This document shows positions 1-6,221 of a stretch of 64,000 nucleotides of DNA, piece by piece. The first letter of the stretch is position 1. Each line of letters opens with the position of its first letter. A program made the position numbers and the translations under genes. The stretch is from positions 16,334 through 80,333 of the forward strand of contig VWVT01000023.1 in the NCBI GenBank assembly GCA_008638415.1, read 5' to 3'. This DNA is from Nocardiopsis sinuspersici. GTDB taxonomy: Bacteria > Actinomycetota > Actinomycetes > Streptosporangiales > Streptosporangiaceae. Below the pieces are notes generated by a model, which was not told the DNA's origin, did not search any database, and worked only from the letters and a program-made list of their open reading frames with translations.

Positions 1-84
1 GTCCGCTGCGTGGCCGACATCGATCTGGCCTCGCTCGATGGGACCGGCCACCTGGTGGCACGCGCCGAGGCGCTCGTCGAGTAG
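1..84 (+). CDS. C-terminal end of an unidentified protein (5' partial)
   Basis: An open frame runs in from the left edge and ends at a TAG at 82-84, giving 27 residues that end in ARAEALVE. The frame is open from base 1 and has the codon bias of its neighbours, so it is probably the tail of a real gene. There are too few residues to assign a family. Confidence 0.5.
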   Translation, partial: VRCVADIDLASLDGTGHLVARAEALVE

Positions 85-189
85 CCGCGTGCGCCTCGGG
101 CCGCTCAGCGGTGACCGCGGAACCCCTCCCGGACTCCGACGGTGATCTCACGGCCCGGGCCCGACCGAGGACAGGACTTACGGCGATCC

Positions 190-215
190 GCGACGGGGAC
201 GACGGGCCCCGTCGC
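190..215. terminator. 9-bp GC-rich hairpin
   Basis: GCGACGGGG (190-198) pairs perfectly with CCCCGTCGC (207-215) around an 8-base loop. It lies between the stop at 84 and the protease start at 293. It could terminate the upstream gene or lie in the leader of the protease gene. No T-tract follows. Confidence 0.35.
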
Positions 216-292
216 GGTACCGCCGCCGTGCCGTGGAGAGTCCGGCCCCGCTCCGCGGCGGGCACCACCGGGTCGCACCGCGAGGAGGAAGA

Positions 293-1489
293 ATGAGAGC
301 AGTTTCGTCGGCCGTTCGACGTACGAAGGTTGTCACGGCCCTTGCCATGGGCACCGCGCTCGGCGTCGGCGCACTGGCCGCCCCGGGACACGCCCAGGAG
401 ACCGCGGCCATCGCCAACGCGGAGAGCGCAGACGCGGTGGGCGGCAGTTACATAGTGGAGTTCGAGGAGGGGAGCGAGCCCGACGTCGCCAGCGCGTACG
501 GGGCGCGAGTGGTCAAGGAGTACGACAGCGCCCTGAACGGTGTGCTGGTCGAGGCCACGGAGGAGCAGGCGCGGCGGATCGCGGCAGACCCGTCCGTGCG
601 GTTGGTGGAGCAGAACACCGTCGTGCGCATGAACTCGCGCAGGGTGACGCAGTCGGGACCGCCCTCCTGCGGGCTGGACAGGATCGATCAGCCGTCGCTT
701 CCACTCGACGGCTCCTACGGCTATCCCGCCCACGCCGGCGCCGGCGTGGACGTCTACATGGTCGACACGGGCATCGACTACGACCATCCCGACCTCCGGC
801 CGCGCGTCGTCCCCGGCTTCGACGCCTTCGGCGGGGACGGCAGTGACGGCCACGGCCACGGCACCCACATGGCCGGAGTCGTGGGCGGTACCGAACACGG
901 GGTGGCCAAGAGGGCCAACCTGATCTCGGTGAAGGTGGTCGACGCCGAGGGCGGCGGCACCGTCGACGGACTACTGGAGGGGATCGACTGGATCACCGAG
1001 CGCGCCTCCGGGCCGTCGGTGGTCAATTTCGTCATCGGCCTTCCGCCCAGTGACGTGGTCGACGACGCGGTACGCAGGTCCATCGCCTCAGGGGTCGTCT
1101 ACTCGGTGGAGGGGGGCGCCGTCTCGAACGACGTGGCCGACGCCTCCCCGGCGCGGGTGGCCGAGGCCATCACCGTCGGTGCGTCCGACTGCGGGGACCA
1201 GGTCGCGTCGTTCAGCAGCTATGGGCGGGGACTGGACCTGTACGCCCCCGGTGTGGACATCACGTCCACGTGGCCGGGCGGAGGTACGCACACGATGTCC
1301 GGAACCTCGGTCGCGGCGGCGCACGTCTCCGGTGTGGCGGCGCTCTACCTCGGCCAGCACCGGCGGGCCAGCCCCGAGCGGGTGGGCAGGGCGCTGGACC
1401 GCTCGGCCGTGGTCGGCGCACTCACCGGTGTACCGACCGCCGCCACACCCAACAAGCTGCTTCAGCAGGCGCACTGGAGGCGCCGATGA
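293..1489 (+). CDS. Secreted S8 (subtilisin/proteinase K-like) family protein, oxyanion Asn replaced
   Basis: The product has 398 residues. The ATG at 293 follows GAGGAGGAAGA and is preferred to an in-frame ATG at 233. A signal peptide ends near PGHAQ (about residue 35). An inhibitor I9-like propeptide (about 52-112) and an S8 catalytic domain (about 125-390) follow. Asp158 (MVDTG), His192 (GHGTH) and Ser339 (SGTSVA) sit at the catalytic triad positions. The oxyanion segment, AAGN in proteinase K-type enzymes, reads EGGA (273-276), so by alignment on the conserved SPARVAEAITVGA motif the Asn is Ala276. The usual SLGG substrate-strand motif is also changed (FVIGL). Family membership is clear; full proteolytic activity is doubtful. 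Two hairpins separate it from the convergent neighbour. Confidence 0.9.
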   Translation: MRAVSSAVRRTKVVTALAMGTALGVGALAAPGHAQETAAIANAESADAVGGSYIVEFEEGSEPDVASAYGARVVKEYDSALNGVLVEATEEQARRIAADPSVRLVEQNTVVRMNSRRVTQSGPPSCGLDRIDQPSLPLDGSYGYPAHAGAGVDVYMVDTGIDYDHPDLRPRVVPGFDAFGGDGSDGHGHGTHMAGVVGGTEHGVAKRANLISVKVVDAEGGGTVDGLLEGIDWITERASGPSVVNFVIGLPPSDVVDDAVRRSIASGVVYSVEGGAVSNDVADASPARVAEAITVGASDCGDQVASFSSYGRGLDLYAPGVDITSTWPGGGTHTMSGTSVAAAHVSGVAALYLGQHRRASPERVGRALDRSAVVGALTGVPTAATPNKLLQQAHWRRR

Positions 1490-1586
1490 CGGCGTAGTCC
1501 CTCCCCGGGGTTCCAGCAGGCGGACGACCGCTGACGAGGCCCCGGAGCCAGGTCCTGGTAGGTCCACCCGGTTCGTGTGGACGAGA

Positions 1587-1620
1587 GCCCTGCCCTCCGC
1601 CGGAGGGCAGGGCCTCTTCC
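1587..1620 (+). terminator. Strong hairpin terminator after the S8 gene
   Basis: GCCCTGCCCTCCG (1587-1599) and CGGAGGGCAGGGC (1601-1613) are perfect inverted repeats around one C, followed by the pyrimidine-rich CTCTTCC. It lies about 100 bases after the protease stop. Confidence 0.7.
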
Positions 1621-1639
1621 GTGCCGGCGCCTCCGGTCG

Positions 1640-1698
1640 TGTCGATCTGGCGCCAAGGCGCCGAGTCGACAACGGGCCGAGTCGCCATGTCGACGTCG
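1640..1698. repeat. 16-base-phased GTCGAC-rich intergenic repeat (reverse-orientation copy)
   Basis: On the minus strand, GTCGAC/GGCGAC elements recur every 16 bases (CGACATGGCGACTCGG, then CCCGTTGTCGACTCGG, then a degenerate unit). Similar phased units occur at 4731-4792, 9335-9390 and 11096-11135. It sits between the two terminators of a convergent gene pair. The function is unknown. Confidence 0.45.
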
Positions 1699-1701
1699 CC
1701 G

Positions 1702-1733
1702 CCACCCGCCGGCCGGTCCCGGCCGGCGGGTGG
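1702..1733 (-). terminator. Strong hairpin terminator after the DUF4232 gene
   Basis: CCACCCGCCGGCC (1702-1714) and GGCCGGCGGGTGG (1721-1733) form a perfect 13-bp stem with a 6-base loop, 11 bases past the stop of the minus-strand gene. Confidence 0.65.
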
Positions 1734-1744
1734 TCAGGGACCCG

Positions 1745-2332
1745 TCACCCCGACGGCTCGATCCTGTACCTGGGCACAGCCACCTCGGGGTTGGCGCAGG
1801 CGGTGTCCCCGCCTCCGGTGGGGACGTGGACCGGGGCCTCGGCGACGTAGAGGGACACCTCGACGCCCGTCACGGGCGTGGGCTCGCACACCTGCGGGTC
1901 GTAGTTGCCCGGGTTGGGCTGGGCCACGGTCAGGAGCACGGCCCCCTCCGGCTCCACGGTGAACGATCCCCCCTCGCCCTCGCGCTCGGCCCAGGCGCCG
2001 ACGCGCTCGCCTCCTGCGTCCACCCAGTTCAGGCCGACGTACCGGTAGAGGGTGCACGACTCCTGCGCGGGCGTCTCCCCCTCTCCGGTCCGCGTCATGG
2101 TGAACTCGATGTGGGCGGTGCCCGCGGCGGCTCCCCGCCCGCTCTCGACGATCGCGAAGTCAGACACGGCGCAGTCGCGTACGGACCCCTGGGCGGCGGC
2201 GGGCGGGGCTGCGGCGACGACGGCGGGCACGGCGATCATCGCGGCGGCGATGGCCGCGCCCCCGGCGCGGGCGCGGCGGGCGGTCTGCTCCTCGAAGGTG
2301 CGGGCATCGTTGCCGTGCCACGTCATGTTCAT
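1745..2332 (-). CDS. Secreted DUF4232 domain protein
   Basis: The product has 195 residues. The ATG at 2332 is chosen because AGAGGGGGATCCG precedes it; an in-frame ATG six codons upstream lies inside that ribosome-binding sequence. A basic N-terminus and an Ala-rich hydrophobic stretch (about 20-48, ending in PPAAAQG) form a signal peptide. The exported part has the DUF4232 pattern: an N-terminal Cys (DCAVSDF), a beta-rich core with ESCTLYRYVGL, and later cysteines QVCEP and TACANPE. DUF4232 proteins are exported actinobacterial proteins without an established function. The gene diverges from the cold-shock gene. Confidence 0.8.
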   Translation of the reverse strand: MNMTWHGNDARTFEEQTARRARAGGAAIAAAMIAVPAVVAAAPPAAAQGSVRDCAVSDFAIVESGRGAAAGTAHIEFTMTRTGEGETPAQESCTLYRYVGLNWVDAGGERVGAWAEREGEGGSFTVEPEGAVLLTVAQPNPGNYDPQVCEPTPVTGVEVSLYVAEAPVHVPTGGGDTACANPEVAVPRYRIEPSG

Positions 2333-2713
2333 CGGATCCCCCTCTTCCACGGCGACCGTCTACTCAGTGCGGTCGATCGGTGACTGGGAGCGGGCCGGTT
2401 GGAAGATAGGACGCCTGCCTCGGGGAAGGCGTTGGCCGGGAGACGCCGCGGGTCCGGTCCGGGGGCGGGAGTGCGGGGGAGCGGCCGGACCAGGACGGGT
2501 GTCCTCCGACACATCCCGGTGATCTGCCCCCCGTGGGGAGAATCCTGTGATAAGTTCGATCGAGTTGCAGTTGTGGTTCCCGCTTGACTTTTGTGTCGGT
2601 CGACTTCGTGGTCGGACCTTCTCCATCGTTATCACCACTCGGGAAATCATCGCAGTGGCGTTGGGGAATCCGCACAGGGCGGACTTCTCCATACAGATGT
2701 GAGGAAAGTCATT
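2333..2713. other. Divergent intergenic region and long cold-shock leader
   Basis: No convincing gene is present. The region holds the start-side signals of the DUF4232 gene and the promoter and 5' leader of the cold-shock gene. AT-rich patches at about 2550-2640 (for example TGTGATAAGTTC, and TTGACTTTTGTG at about 2584) could include promoter elements, but I could not pair a -35 and -10 convincingly. A long untranslated leader is usual for csp genes. Confidence 0.4.
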
Positions 2714-2917
2714 ATGACTACTGGCACCGTCAAGTGGTTCAACAGCGAAAAGGGCTTCGGCTTCATCGAGCAGGACGGCGGCGGCGCCGACGTCTTCGCC
2801 CACTACTCCAACATCGAGTCCTCCGGTTACCGTGAGCTCTCCGAGGGTCAGGCCGTGCAGTTCCAGGCCACCCAGGGACCCAAGGGTCTCCAGGCCGAGA
2901 ACATCTCGGTGATCTAG
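2714..2917 (+). CDS. cspA: Cold-shock protein (CspA family)
   Basis: This is a complete 67-residue single cold-shock domain. RNP1 (KGFGFIE) and RNP2 (DVFAHYS) are intact, as is the N-terminal GTVKWFN motif. GAGGAAAG at 2701-2708 precedes the ATG. Csp proteins bind single-stranded nucleic acids and act as RNA chaperones in the cytoplasm. A strong terminator follows at once. A DEAD-box helicase, the other common RNA-remodelling activity of cold adaptation, is the next gene on the same strand, after its own leader. Confidence 0.95.
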   Translation: MTTGTVKWFNSEKGFGFIEQDGGGADVFAHYSNIESSGYRELSEGQAVQFQATQGPKGLQAENISVI

Positions 2918-2933
2918 GGAGCTCCGGCTCCGT

Positions 2934-2998
2934 CGGACGGGGGACCGCTCTTCGTGAGCCGGACCCCCGTCCGGTTCTTTGCTTTTCTTCTTTGCTTT
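2934..2998 (+). terminator. Rho-independent terminator after cspA
   Basis: CGGACGGGGG (2934-2943) pairs perfectly with CCCCCGTCCG (2964-2973). A T-rich tract (TTCTTTGCTTTTCTTCTTTG) follows, which is unusually T-rich for this genome. Confidence 0.75.
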
Positions 2999-3166
2999 CT
3001 GGCTTGGTCTCTGGCCGTCGTCCGTCTCGACTGGCACCAGCCTTCCGCGACCCGCCGCGTTTGCGCATGCGGGCCGTGGACCACCGTCTTCTTGGTGCGT
3101 CACACGCGTCCTCAGAGCCCGTACAGGGCTCGCCACGCGTCGGGCGTTGCCCGCGAAAGGTCTTAC

Positions 3167-4585
3167 ATGCGTGCACCCAGCGGTTCCCGAAAAGGGCATA
3201 GCCGTGAAACGCACTCCGGTCGCCCAGGCGCCGGTCGCCCCGGCAACCGCCGTGGCCCCTCCTCCCGGCCCTCCAGGCCGGCCTCCTCCCACCAGGAGTT
3301 CGCTCCCCCGGTGTCCACCACCCCGGGCCTGCCCCCGGTCAGCAGCTTCTCCGAGCTGGACCTGCCCGAGCGGCTGCTCGAGGTACTACAGCGCCAGGGA
3401 CTGACCTCCCCCTCGGCCATCCAGGCCGAGACCCTTCCGAACTCGCTCGCGGGACGCGACGTCCTGGGACGCAGCCAGACCGGTTCGGGAAAGACACTGG
3501 CCTTCGGCCTGCCCCTGCTCACACGCCTGGAGGGGCGGACCGCCCAGCCGGGGAGCCCGCTTGCGCTGGTGCTCGCACCGACGCGTGAGCTCGCCCAGCA
3601 GGTCACCGAGGCCCTCACCCCCTACGCGCGTTCGGTCAGGGCCCGCGTGACGACCGTGGTCGGCGGCATGTCCCTGTCCCGCCAGGCCCAGTCCCTGCGA
3701 CGGGGCACCGAGCTGGTCGTGGCCACCCCGGGACGCCTGCGCGACCTGGTGGAGCGCGGCGACTGCCGTCTGGACCAGGTGGGCACCACCGTGCTGGACG
3801 AGGCCGACCAGATGACCGACATGGGGTTCATGCCCCAGGTCACCGCGATCCTCCAGCAGATCCCCTCGGACGGGCAGCGCATGCTCTTCTCCGCGACGCT
3901 GGACCGCAACGTCGACACCCTGGTCCGGCGCTTCCTCCACGACCCGGTCGTCCACTCCGTGGACCCCTCGGAGGGTGCGGTCTCCACCATGGAGCACCAC
4001 ATCTTCCACGTGACCCCCGCTGAGAAGCGCGACACCGTGACGCACATCGCGGCTCGGGACGGCCAGGTGCTCATGTTCCTGGACACCAAGCGTGCCGTGG
4101 ACTCCATGGCCAAGCACCTGCTGGCCAACGGCGTGAGGGCCGCCATCCTGCACGGCGGACGGTCGCAGCCGCAGCGCACGCGCACCCTCCAGCAGTTCAA
4201 GGACGGGACGGTCACCGCGCTGATCGCGACCAACGTGGCCGCTCGCGGCATCCACGTGGACGGTCTCGACCTGGTGGTCAACATCGACCCGCCCGCGGAC
4301 CACAAGGACTACCTGCACCGGGGCGGGCGCACGGCCCGTGCCGGCGCCTCGGGCAACGTGGTCACGCTCGTCCTGCCCCACGAGCGTCGGGGGATGGTGC
4401 GGATGATGGACCACGCCCGCATCGACGCGCACACCGTGCGTGTCAGCGCCGAGGACCCCGAGCTCGCACGGGTGACGGGCGCGCGTACGCCCACGGGCAT
4501 CCCGGCCACGCTCCCCGCCGAGCCCAGGGAGCGCACCCGCTCCTTCGGCGCTCCCACACGGGGCAGGCGCCGCCCGCGCCGCTAG
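3167..4585 (+). CDS. DEAD-box ATP-dependent RNA helicase (RhlE-like)
   Basis: The product has 472 residues. The ATG at 3167 is preceded by GAAAGG. A basic, Gly/Pro-rich tail of about 60 residues precedes the helicase core, which has the Q motif region (FSELDLPERLLEVL), motif I SQTGSGKT, Ia PTRELAQ, Ib TPGR, II DEAD (LDEADQM), III SAT, V ATNVAARGIHV and VI HRGGRTARAG. Motifs V and VI differ slightly from the usual ARGID and HRxGRTGR forms. The C-terminus is basic (RGRRRPRR), which fits RNA binding. The enzyme unwinds or remodels RNA using ATP. The position after cspA suggests a role in RNA handling under cold stress, which is inference. Confidence 0.93.
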   Translation: MRAPSGSRKGHSRETHSGRPGAGRPGNRRGPSSRPSRPASSHQEFAPPVSTTPGLPPVSSFSELDLPERLLEVLQRQGLTSPSAIQAETLPNSLAGRDVLGRSQTGSGKTLAFGLPLLTRLEGRTAQPGSPLALVLAPTRELAQQVTEALTPYARSVRARVTTVVGGMSLSRQAQSLRRGTELVVATPGRLRDLVERGDCRLDQVGTTVLDEADQMTDMGFMPQVTAILQQIPSDGQRMLFSATLDRNVDTLVRRFLHDPVVHSVDPSEGAVSTMEHHIFHVTPAEKRDTVTHIAARDGQVLMFLDTKRAVDSMAKHLLANGVRAAILHGGRSQPQRTRTLQQFKDGTVTALIATNVAARGIHVDGLDLVVNIDPPADHKDYLHRGGRTARAGASGNVVTLVLPHERRGMVRMMDHARIDAHTVRVSAEDPELARVTGARTPTGIPATLPAEPRERTRSFGAPTRGRRRPRR

Positions 4586-4683
4586 AGGTACTCGGCCGTG
4601 AGGCCGCGTGAGAGAACGCGGCCCGTCGGCCCCCTTCTCCGTTCCCGGTGGAACCGGAACGCGGGCGTCGGCGCGCGGCTCCG

Positions 4684-4792
4684 GCGGCCCCGCGGGCGGT
4701 GCCCGTACGCGAGCCGGCCCGGCGGCATGTCTCCCCGTGGCCCTGTCGCCTCGTGGTCCCGTCGATTCATGGCCCTGTCGACTCCGCGCCTC
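4684..4792. repeat. Dispersed intergenic repeat, copy A (48-bp core plus three 16-base units)
   Basis: A 48-base core (4684-4731, containing GCGGGCGGTGCCCGT and GGCGGCATGTC) matches the core at 9291-9338 at about 43 of 48 positions. Degenerate 16-base units follow in both copies (here CGTGGCCCTGTCGCCT, CGTGGTCCCGTCGATT, CATGGCCCTGTCGACT). It lies between two convergent genes. It encodes nothing visible. Confidence 0.6.
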
Positions 4793-4808
4793 CCCGGACC
4801 CGGCGCGG

Positions 4809-6221
4809 TCAGCCGCACGTGCTGACCCTCCCGGCGAGGGCGGCGTTGAGCTCGCACACCATGTCCTCGGGGTGCGGGTCGGTCGAGCCCGGACGGATCT
4901 GCGTGTCCACGTGGTCCCGCAGCACCTCGCTCACGTACGGGTAGTAGGGGGTGCGCGGCCGCAGCAGCCCCTCGCCGACGGCGTCGCGCAACTCCTCCCA
5001 GTACCGGACGTCCCTCTCGTCGGCGCCGTGCAGCCGGTAGCCGCTGCCGCGCGCGGGGAGCAGCCCGGCCTTCCGGAACTCCGACTGGGCGTCCGGCCCG
5101 GTCATGCCCGCGACCAGGCTCCAGGCCTCGTCCTCGTACGGTGACTCCTCGGTGACCGCCAGGCTGTTGCCGCCGAGCACGGCCGCGGGCAGCCGGAGCA
5201 CCCCGAAGGCCGGGTCGCCGTCCTCGGCCTCCCCTCCCCAACCGACCCAGCGCAGTCCCTCCCGGAGCGTCTCGGCGCTCTCGGAGTCGGCCTGGAGCTG
5301 GGGGACGACGCGGGGCCAGTGGCGCATGAACACCACCCCGCCGCCGCGGAACCGGTTCAGGCTCTCCGTCTCGGTCTCCTCCAACGCCGCGCGCGGGATG
5401 ACGCCCCCGGCGTCCGGGTCCAGTCCCGTCTCCAGCACCTCCAGGCCCTGGAACTCCCCGCACGCCCCAATGGACGTGGCACAGCCGCCCCCGCCCTCCC
5501 CGGCCGCCGCCTCGTCCGCCCCGTGGAAGGTCCCCCGGCTGTCCGCCTCCAGGCCGGGATGCCCGCCGAGGACGAACTCCAGGGCGTTGACGGTCAGGCC
5601 CTCGTAGTCGGCGAACTGGCCCGTGTACCCGTGGTCCAGGCCGTGCTCGTCGCGCACCTCGCCCGCGAGTTCGAGCAGGCCGCGCCAGCCGTCCTCCTCG
5701 ATCCGGGCGGTGACCTCCTCGGGGCCGACCAGGTCGGCGCGGTAGTAGAGCAGGCCCACGTCCATGTGGAACGGCACCGCCCGAGCCCCGCCCTCGTAGC
5801 ACACCGCGTCCTGGGCGCGGCCCAGGAACCCGTCCCACGCCAGCGGGCCGTCGCTCCCGGTGGCCGCCTCCGCCAGCCACCTCCGTTCGGCGAACTCCGG
5901 CACCCACTGGTTGTCGAGGAGGAGGACGTCGTAGGCCGCCGGGTCGGACTGCATCGCCACGACCATCTGCGAGCGCTGGTCGTCGGCCCGGGGCGAGAGC
6001 CACCGGACGTCGACCTCCCACCCCTCGTTCTCCTCCTCCCAGCGCTCGATGAGCCGCGTGTACACCCCGCCCTCGCCGGACTCCCCAGTGGCGGTGACGT
6101 CCACGGGGAGGGCGACGCGCAGGACCCGCTCATCCCGCTCACCCCGTGCGTCGCAGGCGACGGACCCCAGCAGCAGGCACGACAGGACCGCGCAGGCGAG
6201 GGACCGCGTGCGGGCCCTCAC
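4809..6221 (-). CDS. Orphan extracellular substrate-binding lipoprotein (ABC sugar-type SBP fold)
   Basis: The product has 470 residues. The GTG at 6221 overlaps the stop of the upstream gene (GTGA, 6218-6221). The N-terminus is a lipoprotein signal (ARTRSLACAV..., lipobox SVAC). The rest has the pattern of family 1 extracellular solute-binding proteins: an early VDVRWLS strand, YDVLLLDNQW, AVPFHMDVGLLYYR and GGNSLAVTEESPYEDEAW. No permease or ATPase gene accompanies it. It is the last gene of a unit with a protease/SBP/VWA fusion and a Trypco2-like protein. A sensory or binding role at the outer face of the membrane is therefore more likely than simple import. The ligand cannot be read from sequence. 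Confidence 0.85.
   Translation of the reverse strand: MRARTRSLACAVLSCLLLGSVACDARGERDERVLRVALPVDVTATGESGEGGVYTRLIERWEEENEGWEVDVRWLSPRADDQRSQMVVAMQSDPAAYDVLLLDNQWVPEFAERRWLAEAATGSDGPLAWDGFLGRAQDAVCYEGGARAVPFHMDVGLLYYRADLVGPEEVTARIEEDGWRGLLELAGEVRDEHGLDHGYTGQFADYEGLTVNALEFVLGGHPGLEADSRGTFHGADEAAAGEGGGGCATSIGACGEFQGLEVLETGLDPDAGGVIPRAALEETETESLNRFRGGGVVFMRHWPRVVPQLQADSESAETLREGLRWVGWGGEAEDGDPAFGVLRLPAAVLGGNSLAVTEESPYEDEAWSLVAGMTGPDAQSEFRKAGLLPARGSGYRLHGADERDVRYWEELRDAVGEGLLRPRTPYYPYVSEVLRDHVDTQIRPGSTDPHPEDMVCELNAALAGRVSTCG

Noticed and set aside
4809-6221. A complete sugar ABC importer
   Set aside because: Only a substrate-binding lipoprotein is present; no permease or ATPase gene lies on either side.
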